Shown one piece after another: positions 31,231 through 39,001 of a stretch of DNA of 64,000 bases. The translations under genes and the position numbers were made by a program. The notes beneath the pieces were generated by a model. The model made no database searches. It saw only the letters and a program-made list of their open reading frames with translations, and was not told the origin of the DNA. Positions within the stretch are counted from its first letter, which is position 1. Each line of letters opens with the position of its first letter. Location of the stretch: positions 18,264 through 82,263 of the forward strand of contig DATLFG010000080.1 in the NCBI GenBank assembly GCA_035524955.1, read 5' to 3'. The stretch comes from CAMLFJ01 sp035524955. GTDB lineage: Bacteria; Methylomirabilota; Methylomirabilia; Rokubacteriales; CSP1-6.

Positions 31231-34200
31231 CTAGTGGCCGGCCTTCCCGTGCCCGCCCGCGGGCTCCGCGCGCACGACCTTCTTGAGGTAGCTCACGCCC
31301 GGGAGCGTACCCAGCTCGTGGAGCACGTGGTAGCTCCGGGGTGAGTGCGACAGCCTGGAGACGAGGGACTCGCCGTCCTTGCGGTTCCCGAAGGTGATCG
31401 CCCGGGTCGGGCACGTCTGCTGACACGCGGTCTGCATGTCGCCGTCGCGCACCTGGCGTCCCGCGTCGCGCGCCGCGCCCTTCGCGGCCTCGATCCGCTG
31501 CACGCACATGGTGCACTTCTCCATCACTCCGAGCTGACGCACCGTGACGTCCGGGTTGAGCTGCACGTCGAGCGGCGCGGTCCACGTGTAGTTGAACCAG
31601 TTGAACTTCCGCACGTGGTAGGGGCAGTTGTTGCCGCAGTAGCGCGTGCCCACGCAGCGGTTGTAGACCTGCCCGTTGAGGCCTTCGCGCGTGTGATAGG
31701 CGGCGTAGACCGGGCACACCGGCTCGCACGGCGCGATCTCGCAGTGCTGGCAGAACATCGGCAGGAACATGTTGACCGGCTTGGCCGAGGTGCCCTCCTG
31801 CCAGCGCTCCACCCGCAGCCAGTGCTGGATGCGCCCGTAGGCGACCTGGGCCTTCCCCACCGTCGGCACGTTGTTCTCGCTCTGGCAGGCGAGCACGCAG
31901 GCCTGGCAGCCGGTGCACCGGTCCACGTCCACCGTCATGCCCCAGCGGTACTCCGGATACTTCACCGGCGGGTACATGCGGGGATGATCCGCGTGCTCGG
32001 GCGGCTTGCCTCGCAGCTCCAGCTCGCGCGCCGCGCTCAGGCCCACCCACTGGGCGATCTCGCGATCCTCCTGGTCGAACTGCGCCTGCGGGATGGCCAG
32101 GGGCCGCCGGCGGCCGGTCCCGGCGAGCGAGACCTTCACCGCGAGCAGCGGCAGGCCGCCCGAGGCCGGGTCCGGCGCGGCGGGCAGCAGCTCGATCGGG
32201 TTGACGCCCACGTTCAGGAAGTTCGCCTGGCTCTGGGTGCCGGCCGCCGCGTTGCCCTGCTGCGCGAAGGTGCCCGCGTACTTGTGTCCCTGGCCCATCG
32301 CCACCGCGACCACGCCGGGGTGCACGAGCTCGGTCGGGTAGGCGGGCAGCTCGATGGCGCCGTGCGAGGACGTCACCGTGACGAGATCCCCGCGCGCGAT
32401 CCCCATCTGCCTGGCGGTCTCCGCGGGAATCTCGAGCCAGGAGTCCCAGGCCACCTGCGTGACCGAGTCCGGTACCTCGTGCAACCACGGCAGATCGCCG
32501 CCCCGGCCGTCGTAGAAACGGTTCGACGGATAGATCATCAGCGCGTGCGAGCCATCGCCCTCGAGCGTCGGCGCGGCGGCCTGGATGCGTCCGGCCTCCG
32601 GGCGCAGCGAGACCGTCGGGGCCGCGCCGATGCGCCAGACCCCGCCACGCCGCAGAGCCGCTTCCCAGAAGTCGGTGAACGGCCCGGTATGCCCGTAGTC
32701 CTTCGCGATCTTCTGCCACTCGTCCCGGAGGAAATCCTGGAAACTGGCCCACCTGAGCGGGCCCGCCCCTTCCTCGAGTCCGAGCGCCTGCCGGCCAACG
32801 CCGAGGAACACGTCGCCGGTGGCCTTGGCCGCGACCGGCTTGCCGTCGATCTGCACCGGCCCCATCGTGGGCTGCATGAGCCCGAGCACGCCGTCCTCGG
32901 CGGCGTAGTCACCCCAGGACTCGAGCGCGTGCAGCGTGGGCAGCACGAGGTGCGCCCGCGCGGTGGTCTCGTTGGGCCGGCTCGCGAGCGCGACGACGAG
33001 CGGGACCTTGGACAGGGCCTCCGCGAAGCCCGATCTGGGCGGCATCGCGTAGACCGGATTGACGTCGACCAGCACCAGCACCTCGATCTGGCCGGCCGCC
33101 ATCGCCTGGGTCAGCGCCACCATGTCGGAGTACGGGCCCACCCGGCTGAAGGGCGACGCGGAGCCGAAGCGCACGCGGGTCCCCACCGCGCCGATCGCCG
33201 CGTTGAGCAGGTTGACCGCCACGAGCGCCTCGGTGGAGGTGGTCGAGGTCGCGGCCATGCCGCCGCCCAGCACCAGGCCAGCCGTCGCCTTGGCCAGATC
33301 GCGCGCGACGCGCTCGATCGTCTCCCCGGGGATCCCCGCGGCCGTCGCGGCCGTCTCCACGTCGGCGGCGCGGACCGCCGCGCGCAGCGTGGCGAGATCG
33401 GCGCCGGGCGCCTGCAGGCCCTCGTCCACGATCACCTTGAGCATCGCGAGGGCGAGCGCCCCCTCGGTGCCGGGCGCGTTGCGCAGCCACTCGTCGGCGT
33501 TGGCCGCGGTCAGCGACATGCGCGGCTCGACGTGGACGAAGGTCCCCTGCTTGCCCTGGAAGAAGGCGTGCATCCGCGAGAAGTCGGCGGTGTAGCCCTC
33601 GTGGTTGAGCCACGTCTCGAGGAAGTCCGCCCCGAAGGAGACCAGGTAGGTGGCCTCCCCGATCGCGTAGTCGGGGATCACGTCGCGGCCGAAAGCGACC
33701 CGGTTCGAGGCGCGCAGGGCCTCGTGGCCGAGCGGCTCGTAGGCGATGCGCGCCCGCCCGCCGAGCAGCCGCACCCATTCGTCCATCAGGCGGGCGAGGC
33801 TGCCGGTCTCGAGCCCGCTCACCACCGCGAGACGCGCGCCCTGCTTGCCCGAGGCGAGCGCGCCCAGCTTGTCCGCGAGCTGCTTCTCCGCATCGGCCCA
33901 GGCCACGGGCTGGCCCGCGCTCAGGGGGCCGCGGAACCGGTCCGGATGGTAGAGGGCCTGCAGGCCCGCGTGCCCCAGCACGCAGAGCGCGCCGGTGTTG
34001 GATGGGTGATCGGGATTGCCCTCGAGCTTGATGACGCGGCCGTCGCGATTCTTCGCGACAACGCCGCAGCCCGACGGGCACTCGCGGCAGACGCTCGCGA
34101 AGTAGGCCGGAACGCCGGGGACGATGTTGTCCGGCGGCACCACGTAGGGGATGAGGTGCTCGGCCGACTGTCCGCAACCCCCGACGGCCGCAGCGGCGCC

Positions 34201-34248
34201 CGTGGCGGCCACGACCTTGAAGAACGACCGGCGATCCATCCCGCTCAT
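31231..34248 (-). CDS. actB: alternative complex III iron-sulfur subunit B
   Basis: A 1005-residue fusion of a molybdopterin-oxidoreductase-like domain (B1, residues 1-730) and a four-cluster ferredoxin domain (B2). The Tat signal is DRRSFFKVVAATGAAAAVGG. B1 retains CRECPSGC and a fourth cysteine in GALCVLG. B2 has CTGCQACVLAC, CQHCEIAPCEPVC, CVGTRYCGNNC and CTMC...CQQTC. It faces the periplasm and takes electrons from quinol toward cytochromes. The ATG at 34248 has GGAGG five bases upstream. It is the first gene of the operon; no actA precedes it. Confidence 0.95.
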   Translation of the reverse strand: MSGMDRRSFFKVVAATGAAAAVGGCGQSAEHLIPYVVPPDNIVPGVPAYFASVCRECPSGCGVVAKNRDGRVIKLEGNPDHPSNTGALCVLGHAGLQALYHPDRFRGPLSAGQPVAWADAEKQLADKLGALASGKQGARLAVVSGLETGSLARLMDEWVRLLGGRARIAYEPLGHEALRASNRVAFGRDVIPDYAIGEATYLVSFGADFLETWLNHEGYTADFSRMHAFFQGKQGTFVHVEPRMSLTAANADEWLRNAPGTEGALALAMLKVIVDEGLQAPGADLATLRAAVRAADVETAATAAGIPGETIERVARDLAKATAGLVLGGGMAATSTTSTEALVAVNLLNAAIGAVGTRVRFGSASPFSRVGPYSDMVALTQAMAAGQIEVLVLVDVNPVYAMPPRSGFAEALSKVPLVVALASRPNETTARAHLVLPTLHALESWGDYAAEDGVLGLMQPTMGPVQIDGKPVAAKATGDVFLGVGRQALGLEEGAGPLRWASFQDFLRDEWQKIAKDYGHTGPFTDFWEAALRRGGVWRIGAAPTVSLRPEAGRIQAAAPTLEGDGSHALMIYPSNRFYDGRGGDLPWLHEVPDSVTQVAWDSWLEIPAETARQMGIARGDLVTVTSSHGAIELPAYPTELVHPGVVAVAMGQGHKYAGTFAQQGNAAAGTQSQANFLNVGVNPIELLPAAPDPASGGLPLLAVKVSLAGTGRRRPLAIPQAQFDQEDREIAQWVGLSAARELELRGKPPEHADHPRMYPPVKYPEYRWGMTVDVDRCTGCQACVLACQSENNVPTVGKAQVAYGRIQHWLRVERWQEGTSAKPVNMFLPMFCQHCEIAPCEPVCPVYAAYHTREGLNGQVYNRCVGTRYCGNNCPYHVRKFNWFNYTWTAPLDVQLNPDVTVRQLGVMEKCTMCVQRIEAAKGAARDAGRQVRDGDMQTACQQTCPTRAITFGNRKDGESLVSRLSHSPRSYHVLHELGTLPGVSYLKKVVRAEPAGGHGKAGH

Positions 34249-34358
34249 CCACTCCTCCGCCCTACTCGGCGCAGCCAGGTGGACATACTCCTTCGACGAG
34301 GCGTGCTGAGGATGAAGACCGGGGCATGAAAACGTGTTTCCGGGCTCCAGCCTTGTGA

Positions 34359-34388
34359 ACCCTATCACGTGGAAATTCCGCGTGTCAA
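34359..34388 (-). promoter_or_regulatory. promoter of the actBCDEF operon
   Basis: On the minus strand TTGACA (34388-34383) is followed after 18 bases by TAGGGT (34364-34359). A start near 34352 would give a leader of about 104 bases before actB. The rest of this 259-base gap holds the hemL-end repeat and nothing else I can name. Confidence 0.6.
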
Positions 34389-34481
34389 CAAGAGGATGGC
34401 GAAAAGCGGGGCACCTGCGGCGATCCACGACGGGGCGCTCGCCGTGGGCTATCAACCCTTAGCTTCTCTTTCTGTATTGCT

Positions 34482-34509
34482 CGGCTCGCCTTCGGCTGCG
34501 CCTCGCCCT
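34482..34509 (-). repeat. GCCGAAGGC-type dispersed repeat after hemL
   Basis: On the minus strand this 28-base core overlaps the hemL TAG stop and runs on into AATACAGAAAGAG. It matches the units inside the ppdK tail (57757-57854), including the AATACA flank, and is related to the element after argB (17425). The core can fold through GCC-GAA-GGC. Confidence 0.7.
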
Positions 34510-35788
34510 ACAGGGCCTTCCCCATCGCCCCCCGGCACGCTTTCGCGGCCACCGCGAGATCCTCCTCCCCATGCGCCAGCGACACGAACGCGGCCTCGAA
34601 CTGCGACGGCGCGAGAAACACGCCCCCTTCCCGCATCGCGTGGAAGTACCGGGCGTACCGCGCGACGTCCGCACGCTTGGCGGCGCCGTAGTCGGTGACG
34701 GGCTCGCCCGTGAAGAAGACGGTGAGCATCGAGCCGACCCGATTGATCGTCACCGGCACTCCCGCCGCCCGGGCCGCCTCGGCGACGTCACGCTCCACGC
34801 GGGCGCCCAGGGACTCGAGCCGTTCGTAGACGCCCGGCCGCTCGAGGGCGCGGAGCGTGGCCAGGCCCGCGGCCACCGCGAGCGGATTGCCGGAGAGCGT
34901 GCCCGCCTGGTAGACGCCGCCGAGCGGCGAGACGCGCTCCATCACCGCGCGCGATCCGCCGTAGGCGCCGACCGGGAGCCCGCCGCCGATGATCTTGCCG
35001 AGGCACGTGAGATCCGGGCGCACCCCGTACAGCGCCTGGGCCCCGCCCCACCCCACCCGGAAGCCGGTAATGACCTCATCGAAGATCAGGAGGCTGCCGT
35101 GACGCGTGGTGAGCTCCCGCAGCCCCGCGAGGAAGCCGGGCGCGGGCGGCACCACACCCATGTTGCCCGCGACCGGCTCCACGATCACCGCCGCCACCTG
35201 ATCCGGGTGCGCCTCGAGCTGACGCCGCACCGCCTCCAGGTCGTTGAACGGCACCGTGAGGGTCAGGGCGGCGAGAGCGGCCGGCACGCCCAGGCTGTCG
35301 GGTACCCCGAAGGTGGCGCCGCCCGAGCCGGCCTTGACGAGGAGGCTGTCGCCGTGGCCGTGGTAGCAGCCCTCGAACTTGAGGATGACGTCGCGCCCGG
35401 TGGCGCCCCGGGCCACGCGCAACGCGCTCATGGCCGCCTCGGTGCCCGAGGAGACGAGCCGCACCATCTCCATGCTGGGCACCGCGCGGTGGATCAGCTC
35501 GGCCATCTCCACCTCGCCCGCGGTCGGGGCGCCGTAACTGGTGCCCCGCCGGACCGCCTCGGTCACCGCCTCGACCACCGGGGCCGGCGCGTGTCCCAGG
35601 ATCAGCGGACCCCATGAGCCCAGGAAGTCCACGTAGGACCGGCCGTCCACGTCGACGAGCCGCGCGCCCGAGCCGCGCGCCACGAAGAAGGGCGTGCCGC
35701 CCACGCCGCGGAAGGCGCGGACCGGGCTGTTGACGCCACCGGGCATCAGGCGCTGCGCGGCCTCGAAGAGGGCGTCGGAATCGGGCAC
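34508..35788 (-). CDS. hemL: glutamate-1-semialdehyde 2,1-aminomutase
   Basis: A 426-residue PLP enzyme making 5-aminolevulinate in the C5 heme pathway. Markers are RLMPGGVNSPVRAFRGVGG (residues 13-31), SSGTEAAMSALRVAR, IFDEVITGFRVG and the PLP lysine in LTCLGKIIGGGLPVGAYGG. The GTG at 35788 is nine bases after the JAMM gene stop; longer readings are antisense to that gene. It is the last gene of the hem cluster, cut off from hemB by the cysteine module. Confidence 0.96.
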   Translation of the reverse strand: MPDSDALFEAAQRLMPGGVNSPVRAFRGVGGTPFFVARGSGARLVDVDGRSYVDFLGSWGPLILGHAPAPVVEAVTEAVRRGTSYGAPTAGEVEMAELIHRAVPSMEMVRLVSSGTEAAMSALRVARGATGRDVILKFEGCYHGHGDSLLVKAGSGGATFGVPDSLGVPAALAALTLTVPFNDLEAVRRQLEAHPDQVAAVIVEPVAGNMGVVPPAPGFLAGLRELTTRHGSLLIFDEVITGFRVGWGGAQALYGVRPDLTCLGKIIGGGLPVGAYGGSRAVMERVSPLGGVYQAGTLSGNPLAVAAGLATLRALERPGVYERLESLGARVERDVAEAARAAGVPVTINRVGSMLTVFFTGEPVTDYGAAKRADVARYARYFHAMREGGVFLAPSQFEAAFVSLAHGEEDLAVAAKACRGAMGKAL

Positions 35789-35796
35789 GGGATCGG

Positions 35797-36258
35797 TCAG
35801 GGCTTCGGGAGCTCGGTCGGGACGAAGTCGCGAGCGGAGGCATCCCACACGAAGGCGGCCGCGTCGGCGACGCGCCCCTCGAGCACCGAGATGACCACGT
35901 AAACCGCGTCCGGATAGGCGGGCTCGCCGTTGACGAGCGCGTTCTGCCGGTCGGTCGGCGAGAAGTACGCGCCGGTGTCCACGTGGGAGTGGTAGATGGT
36001 GGCGACCCGGTAACCCTGCGCTTCGCGCCGGCCGATGGCCAGCAGATCCTTGGGATCGATGAAGTAGGCGGTCCGCGAATCGCGCGGGTGCCGCGCGGGG
36101 TCCTGCGCGTGGAGCTCGTCCTGGATATTGCGACAGGGCATCAGGACCCGGTCGGGCGTGGGCGCGGAGCGGGCCAGCATCACCCCGCAGCATTCCGCGG
36201 GATACTCGGCCTCGGCCTGCGCGCGCACGCGGACGAGCTCCTCGGGGGTCAGGATCAT
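35797..36258 (-). CDS. mec: JAMM-family metalloprotease, Mec+-like
   Basis: A 153-residue zinc isopeptidase-like protein. The full JAMM motif is present: E in PAECCGVML (residue 22) and HSHVDTGAYFSPTD (HxH, seven residues, S, two, D). In Mycobacterium tuberculosis the Mec+ enzyme cuts cysteine from the CysO C-terminus. It lies 10 bases after cysO. Here it may also have to trim the CysO tail. The ATG at 36258 starts MILTPEELVRVR; a GTG at 36300 inside cysO is in frame but less likely. Confidence 0.9.
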   Translation of the reverse strand: MILTPEELVRVRAQAEAEYPAECCGVMLARSAPTPDRVLMPCRNIQDELHAQDPARHPRDSRTAYFIDPKDLLAIGRREAQGYRVATIYHSHVDTGAYFSPTDRQNALVNGEPAYPDAVYVVISVLEGRVADAAAFVWDASARDFVPTELPKP

Positions 36259-36268
36259 CCCGCCGCGA

Positions 36269-36592
36269 TCACCCTCGTCCGCCGGGGCGGGCCGGCCCAC
36301 CGCCCGCGAGGGCAGGCCCGCCGCCCGCCAGGGCAGGGATAATCGAGACCTCGTCTCCGTCCTGAAGCGCGGTCTCGAGCCCCTGCAGCGCCTCGATGGC
36401 CTCGTTGTTGACGTAGATGTTCACGTGGTGGTGCACCTCGCCCTGGTCGTTGCGCACCAGGCCCTTGAGGCCGCCGAATTGTCCCTCGAGCTCGTCGAGC
36501 AAGGCCTTCACGTCCGGCGCCTCGACCGCGATCCGGTCCGCGTTCCTGGTCGCGCGGCGGAACGGCGTCGGGATGTAAACCTGAACACTCAT
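36269..36592 (-). CDS. cysO: CysO-like ThiS/MoaD-family sulfur carrier with C-terminal extension
   Basis: A 107-residue beta-grasp protein closely resembling mycobacterial CysO: YIPTPFRR at the start, HHHVNIYVNNE in the middle and GDEVSIIPALAGG at the expected end. CysO carries sulfur as a thiocarboxylate on the terminal glycine for cysteine synthesis. Here the chain does not stop at ALAGG (G91) but runs 16 residues further through a repeated PALAGGG, ending GGRG. It must be trimmed to work as a carrier, or it works differently. The JAMM gene follows. Confidence 0.9.
   Translation of the reverse strand: MSVQVYIPTPFRRATRNADRIAVEAPDVKALLDELEGQFGGLKGLVRNDQGEVHHHVNIYVNNEAIEALQGLETALQDGDEVSIIPALAGGGPALAGGGPARPGGRG
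36272..36337 (-). repeat. 21-base tandem repeat in the cysO 3' end
   Basis: Units at 36337-36317 and 36316-36296 both encode PALAGGG with two synonymous base differences. A diverged third unit (36295-36272) encodes PARPGGRG before the stop. The duplication explains the extension of CysO past its diglycine. Confidence 0.8.
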
Positions 36593-36602
36593 GGCCGCTC
36601 TC

Positions 36603-37547
36603 CTAGAAGGTGACGCTCAGATAGCGCTCCCCAGTATCGCACAGCACCGTGACGACCACCTGGTCGCCGGGCAGCGTCTCCGCGACCTGGCAGGCCGCGA
36701 ACACGTTCGCCCCGGACGAGATGCCCACGAGCAGGCCCTCCTCGCGGGCGAGCCGCCGGGCCATGGTCGTCGCGTCCTCGTCGCGCACCGGGATGATGTC
36801 ATCGAGCACCGCGCGATTCAGGATCCCCGGCACGAACGAGGCGCCGATCCCCTGGATGCCGTGAGGTCGGAAGCGGCCGCCGGTCAGCACGGGCGAGCGC
36901 GCCGGCTCCACGCCGACCACGCGCACCCCGGGCAGGCGCTCCTTCAAGATCTCGCCCACCCCGGTCACGGTACCGCCGGTCCCGACCGCCGCGACGAAGA
37001 CATCCAGGCGCTCGTCGGTGGCGTCCAGGATCTCCAGCGCGGTGGTGCGGCGATGCGCCTCGGGGTTCGCGGGATTCTCGAACTGCATCGGCATGAAGTA
37101 CTCGGGATGCTCGCGGCAGATCTCCTGGGCCGCGAAGACCGCGCCGGTCATGCCCTCGATGGCCGGGGTCAGGTGGATCTCGGCGCCGTAGCGGGCGAGC
37201 AGGCGCTGCCGCTCCGCGCTCATGTCGTCGGGCATCGTGAGGATGAGGCGATAGCCCCGCACCGCGCACACCATCGCGAGCCCGATGCCGGTATTGCCGC
37301 TGGTGGGCTCCACCAGCGTCGCGCCCGCCTTGAGGGCCCCGCGGCGTTCGGCGTCCTCGACCATGGCCAGCGCGATGCGGTCCTTGACGCTCCCGGCCGG
37401 ATTGAGCGACTCGAGCTTCGCCAGCACGGTGGCGCCGCCCGGCTTCGGGATCCGGTTGAGACGCACCAGCGGCGTGCCGCCTACCAGCTCCAGCACCGAG
37501 CCCGCCATCTTCGGCCGCGGCGGCGCGGCCGCTCGCTTCGTCGTCAT
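36603..37547 (-). CDS. cysK: cysteine synthase (CysK-type)
   Basis: A 314-residue PLP beta-replacement enzyme. PLP lysine is in AGSVKDRIA, the substrate loop is TSGNTG, and the phosphate cup is GTGGTVTG. The segment HGIQGIGASFVP is CysK-like, as in O-acetylserine sulfhydrylases, and lacks the arginine-bearing loop of the O-phosphoserine enzyme CysM that normally pairs with CysO. It may use sulfide, CysO thiocarboxylate, or both. It follows the Rrf2 regulator by 33 bases and precedes cysO by 10. Confidence 0.93.
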   Translation of the reverse strand: MTTKRAAAPPRPKMAGSVLELVGGTPLVRLNRIPKPGGATVLAKLESLNPAGSVKDRIALAMVEDAERRGALKAGATLVEPTSGNTGIGLAMVCAVRGYRLILTMPDDMSAERQRLLARYGAEIHLTPAIEGMTGAVFAAQEICREHPEYFMPMQFENPANPEAHRRTTALEILDATDERLDVFVAAVGTGGTVTGVGEILKERLPGVRVVGVEPARSPVLTGGRFRPHGIQGIGASFVPGILNRAVLDDIIPVRDEDATTMARRLAREEGLLVGISSGANVFAACQVAETLPGDQVVVTVLCDTGERYLSVTF

Positions 37548-37580
37548 GATCCCGTCCCGGCACGCATGCGGTACCTTGTC

Positions 37581-38018
37581 TTAGATGTGGTACATCGGGC
37601 GCGTCGCGCGGCGCCGATCGAGGGCGCGCCGGCGCAGGTCGTCCAGCGTGGTGCGGTCCACCACGGACGCGACCGCTTCCGCGATCTCCTGCCACAGCTC
37701 GTGGAGCCCCGCCGCGTCCTCGCCGCGGCCGCCGTGGCGCGGCGCCGCGGGCCCGGTCGGCGGGCCGTCCACCGCCCGCAGGAGCGCGCCCACCGTGACC
37801 TGGTCCGCGGGCTGGCTCAACCGGTAGCCGCCCGCGGACCCGCGCCGCGCGTAGAGGAACCCGGAGCGCTTGAGCTGGAGCAGGACCTGCTCGAGGTAGC
37901 GCTGCGGGATGCCCTGGCGGGCCGCGACGTCCTGGATGGGCTGGAGATCCCGGCCGTCGTGCAGGGAGAGGTCCACCATCGCCTTGATGGCGTATTCTCC
38001 CTTCGCCGAGATCCTCAC
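37581..38018 (-). CDS. Rrf2-family regulator without cysteines, CymR-like
   Basis: A 145-residue winged-helix regulator: GEYAIKAMVDLSLHDG, IPQRYLEQVLLQLKRSGFLYARRGSAGGY in its DNA-binding half. The three cysteines that hold the Fe-S cluster in IscR, NsrR and RirA are absent; the protein has no cysteine at all. That fits CymR, the cysteine-metabolism repressor, which works with CysK. Its position just before cysK supports this. The GTG start overlaps the hemB stop (GTGA). Confidence 0.9.
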   Translation of the reverse strand: MRISAKGEYAIKAMVDLSLHDGRDLQPIQDVAARQGIPQRYLEQVLLQLKRSGFLYARRGSAGGYRLSQPADQVTVGALLRAVDGPPTGPAAPRHGGRGEDAAGLHELWQEIAEAVASVVDRTTLDDLRRRALDRRRATRPMYHI

Positions 38019-38998
38019 GCGCGGCCCTGCTCGATGAGCCGGGCCGCGTCCTTGGCGAAGTAGGTGATGATGATGTCGGCCCCGGCCCGCCGGATGCCGG
38101 TCAGCGCCTCCAGCACCGCGCGATCCTCGTCGAGCCAGCCGAGCTGACCGGCCGCCTTGAGCATCGCGTACTCGCCCGAGACCGAGTAGGCGGCCACCGG
38201 GAGCCCGAACTCACCCTTCACGCGGGCGATGACGTCGAGATAGGGCAGCGCCGGCTTCACCATCACGATGTCCGCGCCCTCGTCCACGTCGAGCGCGACC
38301 TCTCGCATCGCTTCCATCGCGTTGGCGGGGTCCATCTGGTAGGAGCGCCGGTCGCCGAACTGCGGGGTGGAATCCGCCGCCTCGCGGAAGGGGCCGTAGA
38401 ACGCGGAGGCGTACTTGGCCGAGTAGGCCATGATCGGCGTCTCGGGGAAACCCGACTCGTCGAGCCCCTCCCGGATCGCGGCGACCCGGCCGTCCATCAT
38501 GTCCGACGGCGCGATCAGGTCCGCGCCGGCCTCCGCGTGGGAGACCGCGGTGCGCGCGATCAGCTCGAGCGTGGGATCGTTCTTGATCCGGCCATCTTCC
38601 ACGACCCCGCAGTGCCCGTGACTGGTGTACTCGCACAGGCACACGTCGGTGATCACGAGCAGGTCCGGGATCGTGTCCTTCACCGCGCGCACCGCCTGCT
38701 GGATGATCCCGTCCTCCGCGTAGGCCTCGCTGCCCCGCGGGTCCTTGTCGAGCGGGAGCCCGAACAGGAGCACCGCCGGGATGCCCATGGAGGCCGCGTC
38801 CTTGCACTCCTTGAGGAGCTCGTCGATGGAGAGGCGGTACTGCCCGGGCATGGAGCCGATGGGCTCGCGGACCCCGCGGCCGTGGACCGCCAACAGAGGA
38901 TAGACGAAGTCGTCGATGCGCAGCGAGGTCTCGCGCACCATGGACCGCAGCAGCGGTGACTCCCGAAGCCGGCGGGGACGGTAGACGGGGAACGGCAT
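38015..38998 (-). CDS. hemB: porphobilinogen synthase
   Basis: A 327-residue enzyme joining two 5-aminolevulinates. The zinc cysteines DVCLCEYTSHGHC (near residue 118) are complete, so it is a zinc-type enzyme. The Schiff-base lysines are in SAKYASAFYGPFREA and MVKPALPYLD. It follows hemD by three bases and overlaps the Rrf2 gene. Confidence 0.97.
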   Translation of the reverse strand: MPFPVYRPRRLRESPLLRSMVRETSLRIDDFVYPLLAVHGRGVREPIGSMPGQYRLSIDELLKECKDAASMGIPAVLLFGLPLDKDPRGSEAYAEDGIIQQAVRAVKDTIPDLLVITDVCLCEYTSHGHCGVVEDGRIKNDPTLELIARTAVSHAEAGADLIAPSDMMDGRVAAIREGLDESGFPETPIMAYSAKYASAFYGPFREAADSTPQFGDRRSYQMDPANAMEAMREVALDVDEGADIVMVKPALPYLDVIARVKGEFGLPVAAYSVSGEYAMLKAAGQLGWLDEDRAVLEALTGIRRAGADIIITYFAKDAARLIEQGRA

Positions 38999-39001
38999 GC
39001 G

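Noticed and set aside
31345..34329. A 994-codon open frame on the plus strand opposite actB
   Set aside because: It is the antisense shadow of actB, caused by strong GC bias at third codon positions. Its translation is low-complexity (His, Arg, Gly, Ala) with no domain. Similar long shadows at 2299-4260, 61668-63953 and 7385-9145 were dropped for the same reason.
34249..34507. A hidden actA remnant between hemL and actB
   Set aside because: No CxxCH codon pattern was found in any frame of this 259-base gap; it holds a promoter and a repeat.
36259..36300. Longer start of the JAMM gene at GTG 36300
   Set aside because: It would overlap the repetitive cysO tail and add a Gly/Pro-rich leader not expected for the family; the ATG at 36258 fits better.
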